From contig VDFB02047230.1 in the NCBI GenBank assembly GCA_007258455.2, positions 156,221,413 to 156,285,412 on the forward strand: DNA of 64,000 nt. The letters run 5' to 3'. The translations under genes and the position numbers were made by a program. This DNA is from Sequoia sempervirens (lineage: Eukaryota; Streptophyta; Pinopsida; Cupressales; Cupressaceae). Below, piece by piece: positions 45,236 through 56,103 of this stretch. Under the pieces are notes generated by a model. That model did not search any database. It worked only from the letters and a program-made list of their open reading frames with translations, and was not told the origin of the DNA. Each line of letters opens with the position of its first letter. Within the stretch, counting starts at the first letter, position 1.

Positions 45236-46038
45236 TGTTGGGTGAAAATTATGTAATCACATTTTCAATAAATTACACAACCTAGATTTCAACCACAATT
45301 GTGTGAGATATAATCTCTCCTCTTAGAAAGGGTAGGTGCCCTTCTTACTACTAACAAAAGCTAATTAAAACTAATTAAATATTTACAAAATGTATGCTAC
45401 ACTTATGAAATGGGGGGGTGTGTCACATTCATGCTTCTCTCCTTTTTCAGAGAAGATGTTTTACAATGATTCACAGTTGATAGTTTTGATTCAAAATAAC
45501 TTTAAACTAAAAAAAAGCAATAATGCCAATACCTCTATCTTGTCAAAGCAAAGTGTAGAGATACTAGGTATGATAATAATAACAATAAAATAAAGAGAGA
45601 AAAGCTCACGAAGGAACAAAGTCATTCCGTAGCTTTTCAACAATGGATATGTGAGAATTATAATGTTTATTGTATTAGAAACACAAAGTCTTCTTAGATA
45701 CACCAATTCCTGAAACAACATGAATGATTACAAGAAAAAAGTCTTGTAGATCATTTAACAATAGTATCCGAACATAAGCGTAAATTCAAACAAAGAATGT
45801 TACACAAAGTTTACATAAATCTATTTGAATCCCTTTAGATCTCATCTACTAACCACTAAGAATAAGATCAATCCACAAGATTATCTATTCCAACGCAAAT
45901 TTTGGCATGCAATTCTCTTCTTTATTGATCAAATTTTTCATTCACAAACATGAACACAAAGTTTCACAAATCTGCTTAAAAAATGACAGCACTTCATTAC
46001 AAAAAACTAAAGGTGAAGATTACAATAGAAATCCCTCT

Positions 46039-46046
46039 TATTTATA
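46039..46046 (-). promoter_or_regulatory. Candidate LTR promoter TATA box, left LTR
   Basis: TATAAATA on the minus strand, in TTTTATAAATAAGAGGG, itself framed by CCCTCT and AGAGGG arms. Conserved at 58321-58328. It lies about 800 bases before the 3' end of the LTR, a usual distance for R plus U5. Downstream of the ORF, so it would drive genomic RNA rather than the ORF. Confidence 0.6.
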
Positions 46047-46287
46047 AAAGAGAGGGAAGAACAAATCTAGGAAAATAGTTGAGTAAAATTAGGAAAGTTA
46101 GGTGAGCTAATTTAGGAAAATCTCACCTAACTTTGACTAAGTCAAAATGTAATTCATCTTCGTGAAACTACATCTTAGATTTTTAGTGTAATTACATTTG
46201 CTAAAAAGACATTTAAGATGTCAAAAACTATTTACAAGATGCATAAAGGGAAGCATAAAAAATTCTAACACTAGAGATCAAGAATCT

Positions 46288-48414
46288 TCATGGTTCCTTG
46301 CTTTGGGCACAAAAGTCTTCATACTTCTTCTTGGTCTCTTGCATGAATGTCTCATCCGGACCAATAGTGTAATCCACAATCGTGTGAATTCTAGTGATTG
46401 ATCTCATGGTGGATGAGTGAACGTTTTTTCACCTGGCAAGATGCGTCTTGAGGTTGTCAAGAGTGATCTTTGAAAAGTATGCACTCTCTGCTTGCTTCAT
46501 GATGGCTTCTTTGAAGATCTCGAAAAGTTCAATGGTTGAGAGGAAGATACAATTTTCTTCAAGGAGTCATCCTGATAACTCCTTAATCCCCTTTTCAAGG
46601 ATAGCACGATGTCCTTTGACATCTTATTGCACTTGGTGGAGATCTTCGGTAAGAGACTTGATTACCTGGATATAGTTTTTGAGTGATTCTCTTACTTCTA
46701 CTTATTTCTCCTTGTCAAGAATTACCCCAACTTCCACCAATTTGCTGAGCTTTGCCTATTTCATTTGTGACCACAATAACAAGAAATTTTCCATTTCTTT
46801 GTGCTCTTGGGAAAGAACACTTTCTTCCTTATCAAGCTCTATTTTGAGCTTGGCTATCTGGGTAGCTTTTTCATCCACAACAATTATAACCTGGGAACCA
46901 TGTTCTATAATTTCATCAATAAAATCATATAACACTTTTCCTTTGGAAGAAAACTTCTCAGCCTTCTTCACAATTGGGTCCTCAGCTCTTATCATTTCCA
47001 AAGGTCATGCATTAATTGAGGATCCTGCAAGTCTTCTTAAAACAGTGGCATAATGCTTCACCTTCTATTTGTACATGTTTCAGGCTTGCTCCATTTTGTC
47101 AAGCCTTCCTGCCAGTGCATCCAAGGTTACCTGTGCATCTGCCTTTGCACTTTCATTTGTGACCTTTCCAAGTTGGACTCTTATTATAGTATAGTCCTCC
47201 ATATTTACATCCCCTTCCTCTTGAGGTGGTACACCAATCTCCACATAATTATGACCAGCCTTGTGAACATGAAGCCGTGAATGCACTTTTTCCTTTCTCT
47301 TCCCCTTGGCTTTTGGAGGGGCTGTCTCTTCAAGATCGAGCTCTTCTAGAGTGATCATTTTATTTTTTTGTTTTGAAACTTGAGCTACCAACCAAGGGGG
47401 AAGAGAGGAAGTGCAAGCTTCTTGGCTAACTGTCAACTCTTTTGTCATTGCTGCTTCTAAAGAAATGACTGGTATAGTGACAATTAGGGTAGTGTTTGTC
47501 ATAACTACTCTAGTAGATTTCACAATGAGTTGACCATGAAAGGATTCATTCATGAACCTATTGAATTCAGATTTTGAAGTGATATCATAGGATGGAGAAG
47601 ATAGGTTGGGAATGGATGATGGAGGGCTTGACAAAATATCAACCGTTTGTATATTTGAAATTGATGGAGGAGTATCATGTACGATTGATGCTGTAGGGGG
47701 TTGTGAAATGTCCACTGAAAGTATTATAGATGTAGGAGGAGGTGATGTAGGAAATGGAGGTGGAGTGTTAGGATTAGGAGGTGTATGAGGAACATTTGAA
47801 GTTATGGGCGATGATGTCTGGGGAAGATCCTCAACTACATTCTTATATGGAGATATAGTCTATTCTTCATCATGCTCGAGTTCCTGTTTATCACCCTCTT
47901 GCTCTTCTTCTTGATCAACTTCTTGATCTTTAGAATATTTTTCTCCTACAAAATCTTCTTCCTCATTAGAGTGTGCTTCTTTAGAATCTTCTTCTTCAGC
48001 AGATTCATCACTTGTATTTTCTTCTTCTTTGGGATCTACCTCTTCGAAAACAAGCCCTTTTCCTTTTGAGTGAGATGGTTCAGATTTCATGACCTCTTCT
48101 TCTTGGAAGGCCCATGTATCCTTCTTTCCAATAGTGAACTTAATCCTAGGTCCTCTTCAGGAAGAAGTGGGAATAGCCGCATGTTTATCTTTCATGTGGG
48201 GTTCCTGTTGTTGGTTGTCTTTTGTTGTAGGTTCCTCTCCTTCTGACTCTGTTATGTAGGATTACATATCAAAGCCATGCTTGTGCAACTACTCTACAGT
48301 GTTAGCCAATATGGGATCAAGCATCTCTCTGATGGAGACACTTTCCTTCTTGGACCATTGGATTGCAGGCAAAGGTATTTTGGAAATCTCAATTTCATCA
48401 TAAGGAGCTTTCAT
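46288..48414 (-). pseudogene. Long sense ORF in the U3 of the left LTR (709 codons)
   Basis: Start ATG at 48414, stop at 46288-46290. One frame from end to end with no net frameshift, several stops. Order: conserved N-terminus (MKAPYDE, then IQWSKKESVSIRE and LHKHGFDM); Glu/Asp/Ser-rich acidic stretch (48090-47860); Pro/Ser-rich linker; open block 47715-47080 with SSLPPWLVAQVSKQKNKM, a basic patch and GVPPQEEGDVNMEDY; then a helical, coiled-coil-like half with VLYDFIDEIIEHGSQVIIVV and a C-terminus ETKKKYEDFCAQSKEP. No known domain recognised. A stop right after the acidic stretch is shared with the right copy, so the ancestor may have had two ORFs. Function unknown; see the copy at 60723-58570. 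Confidence 0.7.
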
Positions 48415-48640
48415 GATGTCACCTTGAGGGTCCCTTGATGAGATCTAGAGAGAAACTAAAAAGATGGTGAATACACAAATGTTAGATGAAAAAGAAACAT
48501 TGGGATGTGTGAAGTGATCAACGATGTTGAGGAAGCATGAAACGAGCAACAAGGCATAGAAAATGATGCGAGAGTGAAGAAATGGGGTCTGGAGCGAAAA
48601 TGGAGCAATTTTGAAGAGTCTAAGGAAAAAACTACCAAAA

Positions 48641-48838
48641 GTGTAGGAGCGCTGAATCAACGCCCTTCCATCTCCTTCGTGAAATTTCTCTAATTGTGTC
48701 AAGGTGATAAAAATCAGCGCCTTGAAATTTTTCCTTGGAAAGATATTGATTCAAGTGTAATGGAAGACTAATTTAGCGCCTTTTCACTTTGGTGAAAAGT
48801 TACTCCGTGTAGGAGCGGTGATTTTCACCGCTCCTACA
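48641..48838. repeat. Palindromes upstream of the left U3 ORF
   Basis: 48808-48838 is perfect: TGTAGGAGCGGTGA and TCACCGCTCCTACA around TTT. 48698-48725 is imperfect (TCAAGG, CGCCTTGA arms). 48641-48669 is a fusion: left arm of one unit (GTGTAGGAGCGCTGA) joined to the right arm of another (TCAACGCCC), explained by a 51-bp deletion relative to 60951-61030 of the other LTR. Confidence 0.85.
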
Positions 48839-49232
48839 CTTGGAGTTAGTGAAAAAAATAGGTGAATGGTGCTTAAAAACATCACTTGGGAATTATATGC
48901 AAGTCTTTCAAAAATAATAAGGCACAAACTTTTGGAACGCATGTTACTCAAGTTTTGGCCGCTTCATCATTTGATGGAAAACTCAAAATTTTAGATACAC
49001 AAGACATCGAATGAGAAAGAGAAGAAAATGTGAAACCTAGGGAAAAAAGAAAACAAAGTAAAACATGAACAATGCAAATAGTTAGGAGTTTGAAATGAAA
49101 GAGAAAAGCCAGGTGCGACAAAGAAGAGTGATTTGGATTTGTGAGATGGAGAAGAAAAGGTGGGTCAAAAATATGAAGAAATCAAAACCCTAAACATGCT
49201 AAACGCATTTACAAACCAAAACAAAAATTACA

Positions 49233-49243
49233 GACTTTATAAA
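49233..49243 (-). promoter_or_regulatory. Candidate TATA box upstream of the U3 ORF, left
   Basis: TTTATAAAGTC on the minus strand, conserved at 61594-61604. It lies some 820 bases upstream of the ORF ATG, between the two palindrome groups. Only sequence resemblance supports it. Confidence 0.35.
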
Positions 49244-49559
49244 ACAAATGAATTGTAAGAGAAAATAATAAAAATGACTTACTTATGAATAAATGTGAAA
49301 TTCCTAACTCAAATCGATGAACCAATCCTTAAACGCGGGTTCGTGGTTAGATGGAAGAAAGCTCAATGAGAAATGAGAGACCAACGAATGGAATGAGGGA
49401 AACCCAACTTAAAATCACGTAAAATTGATTTAAGAGTGTATTAAATGCAACACAAGTCATGCATTAGTTAAGTCAGGTTAAATGGAACGAAACTAGGAAA
49501 AGTGTATTGGAGACAAAAATCACTGCCCATGCCTCAAAATGGCTAAGTAAAAACAAAAA

Positions 49560-49719
49560 GTGCACAAGCGCAAAAAATTAGTGCTTGTGCACCAAAAAAT
49601 GACTTGACTAAAATGCACAAGCGCTGAATTTTAGCGCTTGTGCAGTTTTGGGACTTAGTGAAAAATTACAAACTTAACATGAATTAACATGTAGGGGCAT
49701 TGATTTTAGCACTCCTACA
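49560..49719. repeat. Three further palindromes, left LTR only
   Basis: 49560-49592: GTGCACAAGCGC and GTGCTTGTGCAC arms. 49614-49644: TGCACAAGCGCTGA and TTAGCGCTTGTGCA arms. 49690-49719: TGTAGGGGCATTGA and TTAGCACTCCTACA arms. Right LTR lacks about 325 bp covering them. Confidence 0.88.
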
Positions 49720-49959
49720 TTTTTGACAATTTTTGCAAATCCCAAAAGCTGGAGTTTAATGAAGATGCTCGTTTCGAAGCTCTTTGAAAGACAAACAAGG
49801 AAGGACACTCAAATGAACTATTTGAGATTTTGGAATGCATATCGAGGTGGATTGAAAATGACCTCATTTTGCATGCTTGAACATCATGAACCTATGAAAC
49901 AAACAAGTTTTGTAGGGGGATTATCCATGGATCGAGTGCTGCTAAATTCCATGATAACA

Positions 49960-50130
49960 ACTAGCTCTTGCTGGGGATCTTCCTTCAACTATTCTTTAAA
50001 ATGAATTAAGGGAGAAGAACTCTAGAATTCAAGTGCCTTTATCCATCCATTGGGCTTGGACTCAGGTGACGATGATGACACAACTTAAAACAAAAAGACA
50101 CAAGGACTAAAAGTAAAATTATTTACATTT
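49960..50130 (-). other. Short tail of element 3 between integrase and 3' LTR
   Basis: Only about 170 bases. The minus strand has purine-rich GTTGAAGGAAGA (49990-49979) followed by CCCCAGCAAGAGCTAGT to the LTR; a polypurine tract is plausible but not clear. No accessory ORF here, in contrast to element 2. Confidence 0.5.
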
Positions 50131-50365
50131 GAATGCTTGTCACTTTATTGTGTAAAGTGCTTGAGATGTTGCCCGCTGTGAGGAAGGGAAAATGGAATTC
50201 CATCTTTGTATAAAAATAGGAAACTATTTCCACCACGTAGCTGATGAACCTTGGAAGCTCCTATCCACAGTGAATCAAAATTTCTGTGCATACCCTTCGG
50301 TTCTCTTCGCTTGTCCCATAGGAGAACAAGATCACCAATTTGAAAATCTTGAGACTTGGACTTCT
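50131..50365 (-). pseudogene. Integrase C-terminus of element 3 (distal piece)
   Basis: Minus strand: KKSKSQDFQIGDLVLLWDKR, then REPKGMHRNFDSLWIG, SFLFLYKDGIPFSLP and a stop near 50131. This is the gypsy integrase C-terminal domain. It continues 51675-52872, from which it is separated by the inserted solo LTR. Confidence 0.85.
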
Positions 50366-51674
50366 TGTTGAAAATTGAGGTGTTTATGTAGCTTAATACT
50401 TTGTAAAACTTTAAGATTGCTGATCTAAATATGCTTTTCCTTTGTTACAGATTCTTTGTGGGTGATTATCTGATTAACTCATTTTACTGTTTGTAGAATG
50501 TAGACATAAGTTGATAGAAGAAGTAGATAGGATATTAGAAAGATTACGCAAGAATATACCATGGAGAAACCCTTTCGGGAAAAAATCCACCAAGAATTAA
50601 TCTATTATTCAATCTCCAAAGTAGATTGTAATAGCTCCAATTCTTGCTTGAGAATGCCTCTTTTTCCTTCACCAAAACTTCTTCACAACCTGCAATAAAA
50701 CTGATAATCACTCTCTTCAACTTTCTTGAGATAAATAGACTTTGATTAACTTTGTAAACTTCAATTGATTTACAATTACAATGTTCAAGCCCTATCCCTA
50801 AAAGGTACGCCTATCTCTTCCAAGTAGAGTCTAACTGTGAAGAACAATGTTAAATCCTCATCTTCATGCATTTGGGCATCCCAAACTGAAGTGCCAACTC
50901 AATCTTTATTCTATAAATATCTTCAAGGATTCATCCTCAAATTAGGCACCCAAAAGTGGTCCCAATTAACTGAGCCTTCTAAAATATCTTACCATGGAAA
51001 GGAGGTAATTCCAAGAAGCCAACTTGGGCGCCCAAGTTGGGTCCAAGTCATTTCTTGTTAACTGAAACATTTCTCAACACCATTCATGCAAGAATGGTCA
51101 TCCCCTATTAACTGGAGGTAGTCCCTATTATCTGTCATGCAACTCAAGTCATTAGCCATGCATTCCAAGTTAACTAAAGTCAGCTAGCATTCAACAAAAA
51201 CTAACTGAAGATAAATCAACCATAACTGAACTGAACTGAATTGAATTGAACTAAACTGAACTAAACTGAACTAAACTGATTCTGAACTGAACTAAACTGA
51301 ATTAAACTAAACTAAACTAATTTGAATTGAATTGAACTGAACTTCATGCATGCAAACATCAAACCCTAACTCCTAGGATCTTTACATGCATTCAGAAGTG
51401 TTATCTCTTACTCTGAAAAGTTAACTGAACTCAAGGTGAGTGTCACCTACCATGTGGGTGCCCCATGTGACCCTATTATTTAGGAACTCATAATGGATGC
51501 CCTCACATGCTCCTAACATTTAGAATTAATTACAAATGTCAATTAGCATGATTATTTCATCAAATATTAATCTCTTCCTAATCCTAGTGTTGATGAACAC
51601 ATTCCAAGGACTTAGGAGATACATGAAATAAATAATGTTTTGGATTGCAATTAAATGGCATCTTATTACCAACA
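50366..51674 (+). mobile_element. Solo LTR (1309 bp) inserted in element 3 integrase
   Basis: Plus-strand ends TGTTGAAAATTGAGG and ATTACCAACA (TGTTG..CAACA). Flanks CTTCT (50361-50365) and CTTGT (51675-51679) form a 5-bp target duplication with one mismatch, and the integrase reading resumes on both sides. Inside: CATGGAGAAACCCTTTCGGG and AAAAATCCACC, common in plant LTRs, and TATAAATA at 50912-50919. No internal coding region, so a solo LTR left after recombination. Orientation plus is likely, not certain. Confidence 0.85.
51218..51343. repeat. (AACTG)n/(AACTA)n microsatellite
   Basis: About 125 bases of five-base units, mostly AACTG, AACTA and AATTG, within the solo LTR. Confidence 0.9.
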
Positions 51675-52872
51675 CTTGTCAATAAGCTTCTTGACCTAAT
51701 CCTGATGTTTGGTGATGTGGTTAGCCACCTAAACTCGATTCTCTTCCAAATTGGAGAGATACATAATGCACTTATCAATAGAGTTATTAAAAGTCTCGTC
51801 CTCAATGGCCTTAGCCAATATGAGGGCTATAAGTTCCAAGGTTATGGGAATCTCGACATTCAATCTATACAAGAGTTGAAAGGAAGACATACCAATTGCT
51901 TGCTTTAGAGTTATCCTATCTGCCCACAAAGCATCATACAAAGCTTTGTGCCACAAATGTTGATTTTTTGTCCACCAGCTTGTGGATGATTATTACCAAA
52001 TTCTTGTTGCTTGATTTGGCCTGACCATTACCTTGTGGGTAATAGTCAGAAGAGTGTGAAAAAGTTATGCCATGTTCAAAATAGAACTTAGTGATCTCGC
52101 TTGATGAGAAGATAGAAGCGTTGTCAACAACAATTTTGTTTGGCACATCGAATGTGGAAATGATATTTTCTTTTAAGAAATTGCACACCACTTCAGTAGT
52201 AGCATGCTTAGTAGGAACTGCTTCCACCCACTTAGTGAAATAATCAGTCGTAGTTAGGACATAGGTGTGTCCTACACTTGGTGATGGATTAACTACACCA
52301 ATGAAGTCATTTCCCCACTACTAGAAAGGTTCCTCAATAACAACAGGTTTCAATGGAAAATCTGCCAACTTAGGCTTACCAATGAATTGTTGACATAGCT
52401 CACACTTACATACCTAAGAGTATGCATCTTGAAAGAGTTTGGGCCAGTAGTACTTAGCTCTCAGGATTTTGTGAGTGGTTACTGGCATAGAGAAGTTTTC
52501 TCCACATGCCAAGTCATGGTATGACTTCAACAATCTTTGTTGTTCTTTATCAACACATCGTAGAAAATTCCCATCCATTGCACGCTTGTACAAGCTATTG
52601 TCCCATAAGATGAAGTTTGTTGATTTTATCTTGATGGTTATTTTTTCCTTTGAGGTCAAATGATCAGGACATTCCCCATATGTGAGGAAATGAGCAATGT
52701 TGGAATACCATTCATTAGTGGTGCTGACAAACAACACCATCATAAGTTCACTTGAATGTACCTCTTCATTTTCTGAAACTTCTTCATTTTCTGAAATTTC
52801 CTCATCAGGATTATTTTCAGTGATAAGATGACACATTTTTCCCACATAAAAATTGGTAGGTTTGATTTCCAT
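51675..52872 (-). pseudogene. Integrase of element 3 (N-terminus and core)
   Basis: 52872-52414: LYKRAMDGNFLRCVDKEQ, then the zinc-binding HH..CC series (SYHDLACG, VTTHKIL, after a stop CKCELC). Core at about 52330-51934: DFIGVVNPS, TTTDYFTKWVEAVPTKHATT with the first Asp, KIVVDNASIF with the second, then YYPQGNGQAKSSNKNL, where the catalytic Glu is Lys. 51956-51729 continues with YDALWADRITLK. It is broken after about 51700 by the solo LTR; the rest is at 50365-50131. Confidence 0.88.
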
Positions 52873-53336
52873 GTCATATTCTTGAATCTTGGTAATCTAA
52901 TTGCCTCTTTTCATTCCAAATTCTTGTAGTGTTAAGATGGATTTAACAGTTGAATCTAGACTAGAACTTTGACATGGCTATTCAAAATGTAGAACCAAAA
53001 ATGTTTAACAAATTTTACCATAGGGAAAGCATGTTTTTCCATCTAAGAATATTTCAATTCATAATTCTTTAGAGGGAAGCTCATGAATGCAATGGGAGAT
53101 TCAAAACCCTCACTATTTTCTTGTACCAGAATTGCCAAAAGTGTATGCTCAGAAGCATAACTGTACATGATGAATTCTTTGGTGTAGTTAGGGCAGACTA
53201 ACACTTGTCCATAACCAATGGCTTCCTTGATGTCATCGAACACATATTTCCCTTCCGACATCCAATGAAAAGTGGTATTACCTTTCATCATATTTACAAT
53301 ATGATGAGTCTTTTCTATAAAGTCTGGAAGGAACCT
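52873..53336 (-). pseudogene. RNase H of element 3
   Basis: 53291-53043: TTFHWMSEGKYVFDDIKEAI, VLVCPNYTKEFIMYSYASEH and ESPIAFMSFPLKNYELKYS, the gypsy RNase H pattern. The tail to 52873 is degraded. It follows RT directly in the usual order. Confidence 0.82.
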
Positions 53337-54110
53337 TCATAAAAATCTTACCTTGCCAAAGAAGGAATGGACAACGTTCTTGCTTGATGGCAGGGTAAGT
53401 GATTTGATACTATTGAATCTTTCTAAGCCAATCTTGATTCCCTCTATGGACACTATGTGACCAAGAATTTTTCCTTTTGTAACCCCAAAAATTGAATTTT
53501 TGGGGTTCAAGGAAATACCATGCTGTCGACATCTCTCCAAGATTTGCCTTAGATGGTAACAATTTTTATGATTATTTTTAGAGAACAATGTAAGATCATC
53601 AAGATACACCATGATAAACTTACCCATCACATCACGAAAATCCAAGTCCATAGCACATTGGAACGTGGTGCCAACATTGATAAGGCCAAAAGGCATTCTG
53701 CGATACACAAAGGTACCCCATGGCATTGTGAAATTCATCTTGTGCTGATCACTTGAATTAACTTCAATTTGGTTGTAACCAGAGAAACCATCCAGCAAGG
53801 AGAGCATTTTGGATCTGGTCACATTTTGGAGAACTTAGTCCATCACTGGAAGAGGATAATTATCCTTGAGTGATAGCTGGTTCATATTTTTGAAATTCAC
53901 ACAAATATGGATCTCGTGATTTTTCTTACGAACAAGAACAATATTTTCTATCCATGTTGAATGATGGATAGGGAATATTATTCAGGCGTTCAACATTTTT
54001 TTAACTTCTACAAGGATCATTCCAAAAATGTTTGGGTTGTATTTCCTTTGCTTTTGTTTATAAGGAAATGCTCCAAATTTGAGAGGAATATTGTGTTGCA
54101 CCTCCTTTGG
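53337..54110 (-). pseudogene. Reverse transcriptase of element 3
   Basis: The upstream part (about 53930-53823, with stops) reads NHEIHICVNFKNMNQ and LKDNYPLPVMD; 53822-53337 is open: MLSLLDGFSGYNQIEVNSSD, PWGTFVYRRMPFGLINVGTT, then KFIMVYLDDLTLFSKN with intact YLDD codons at 53606-53595, and ISLNPKNSIFGVTKGKILGH. The core residues look functional; the gene is dead because of upstream stops. Confidence 0.9.
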
Positions 54111-54276
54111 TTAGAAGGATTTTAGATCTTCATATGAATATGCTAAAACATCCATATACTCATGTAACAACTGGGAAAACTATTTCCTTTCTTCAACTGT
54201 GCAACACTTTCCAATGTTTACCATCTTAGGATTTGCTTCAGCTCCTAAGTTGGTCTGTTCAACCTCATTAGATGAG

Positions 54277-55132
54277 TTAGAGTTTGAGAGTTGCTTCTTG
54301 ACATAGCAATTGTGCTTTTTCAAAGAGTTTCTCTAGAGATACCAATCCTCTGGGAATTTTATTCCCTTTAAGCTGGAAGAATTCTTCACCCATAACTAGA
54401 TGAATATCAGACATAGATTCTCGATGTGGAGAATCACTTCCTTCAAAGTAAAATTCATCAAAATTCTCTTCCTTCTCCAAAAAGGCAACAATTTGATGAT
54501 CGTCATTGAAAATCTTCCAATTCTTTGAATTATCAGGAACACTTGGGTGAAAAACCAACTCAATGGTATAGGTTGAACCTTGAAAGTCTTTATGCAGTAT
54601 CAAGAGCATGGCTGAAACTGCTAAGGAAATGGCTCTGGTATTATATTCCCTTGGAACTACAAATATATCAAAGGCCTCAAATTCCTCAATGGAATCCAAA
54701 AACAAGATTGTGATAATGCCCGAGTCTTTCATTTTTGGTTTGGTACAAATTTCTTACCTGACATACTATCAATCCGGCATCACCTTGTGCATGAAGATTT
54801 TTTATACCTTTCTTTAGTGCAACTTGCATTCCTAATAACAAAGCTTCATATTTGGTAGTATTATTAGTGTTATCAAATTGTAATTTGAAAGAGAAAGGGA
54901 AAAAATTTCCTATAGGGGAAATGAAAAACATTCTTGCTTTGGAACCGATGGAAGAGCAGTTGCCATCAAACCCAAGTAACCAAACACCATTTGAGTCACC
55001 AAGGCTGATAGTATCAAAATCTAAAGATTCATCATTTGATGAAGATTCATGATTAGAGATAGACAAGTCACCTGATGATGAATCATTTGTTGTTGAGGAA
55101 GAATCATCACTCTCCAACTCATGTCTGGTCAA
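54277..55132 (-). pseudogene. RNase H-like domain upstream of RT, element 3
   Basis: 55132-54686: acidic Ser/Asp-rich lead, then WLLGFDGNCSSIGSKARM, TTKYEALLLGMQVALKKGI and AQGDAGLIVCQVRNLYQTKN, an archaeal-type RNase H with Asp, Glu and Asp at expected places. The next frame 54732-54277 continues with FEAFDIFVVPREYNTRAISL (family ..RADSLA, Asp changed to Ile), then STYTIELVFHPSVPDNSKNW, a conserved tail I associate with this class. It lies before RT, whereas in copies B and element 2 the second RNase H lies after RT. Confidence 0.82.
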
Positions 55133-55249
55133 AGATTCACCAACCTCTTATGTTTGTGGATATTAATTTCCCATGCCTAAAGACTCAAACATAATCTGAG
55201 CTCTTGGGTCATTTGATTGGGTTACTAAAAACTTTGACTCCTTTTCAAG

Positions 55250-55620
55250 AATCAATTTTTGCATCACACCTTTTACCAGTATTCTAGCTTCAGACATTTC
55301 CATGCTTAGTTCTCCTCCAACATCCTTACATAAATTGCATTTGAGGAGAATTCTTTAAGATGCTGGTACATCAGCTACAAGAACTGTCATATTTATCTTC
55401 TTCTCTGGGTATGCAACAAATGCATACTACGCATCCTTGATTTGGATGATCAAGGGAACTTGTTTGTTCTCCATGGAGAAACAATGGCTAAAGGTTTTGG
55501 TTAGATCTAAGCCTAAGGTAGTAGCTACCTTGGTGGGCATCACATTGTCAGATACACCAGAATATATAACACATTTACTTAATTTAAATTTGTTGACAAG
55601 TAGGGAGATGAAAAATGGAT
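55250..55620 (-). pseudogene. Aspartic protease of element 3
   Basis: Minus-strand frame: SGVSDNVMPTKVATTLGLDL, then FSMENKQVPLIIQIKDA, a stop, KKINMTVLVADVPAS, a stop, and LCKDVGGELSM. The family starts D-S-G-A-S; the codon for the catalytic Asp reads Tyr here (TAT, one base from GAT). A linker with repeated Pro/Lys blocks joins it to gag. Confidence 0.65.
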
Positions 55621-56103
55621 CAATTCATCCAGAGGTTGTTGGAGGGTTGGACAAAAGGTTACTTTGTGGAATTTTTGGCTTAGAAGCAACAAAAACATCA
55701 AGAGGTGTATCCTGACTTGGGGTTATTCCTTTGTCTTTGATGAACTTGAAAAGCCTGCCAAGTTGGTCGAGATTGGATTTGAGGTACTCAGTATTAGACA
55801 TTTGGACCTTGGTTTTCTTGGCATGGTCAATAATGTCAAAAGCTTGGAAATAATTTTTTAAACTAGAAGTAGCTCAACTTCACTGATTGGTTTAATAAAA
55901 GGCACACTAGTCTTTGGAACTAGAGGATTAACTTTAGGAACAATAGGAGTTGATGAAGGGGGATGAGGTGCACTTACTTGTGGGTTTGCTTCTTTCTTGG
56001 GTTGCCAAGGGAGAGGAGACCCTCTTTTGGAAATCATAATTGGTGGCTTCTCCTTTGCTGGTGGAGCAACATCTTGAGCTTTATCAAGTTAATTCTGTTG
56101 GTG

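Larger units (their letters stand above)
45236..49959 (-). repeat. Left (3') LTR of element 3, 4724 bp
   Basis: Plus-strand ends TGTTGGGTGAAA and ATGATAACA. The copy at 57518-61994 aligns throughout. Contains, in minus orientation: palindromes at 49719-49560 and 48838-48641, TATA-like TTTATAAAG at 49243-49233, the long ORF 48414-46288, TATAAATA at 46046-46039, then about 800 bp to the end. By position of the second TATA the region 49959 to about 46020 is U3. Confidence 0.92.

Noticed and set aside
46756..47053. Plus-strand ORFs in the element 3 LTRs (46679-47053, 59054-59365)
   Set aside because: Conserved between LTRs only as the complement of the longer minus-strand frame; Ser/Ile/Thr-rich shadow.
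47872..48069. Phe/Leu-rich plus-strand ORF (also 60154-60378)
   Set aside because: Antisense of the acidic GAA/GAG-rich stretch of the U3 ORF; low-complexity artefact.
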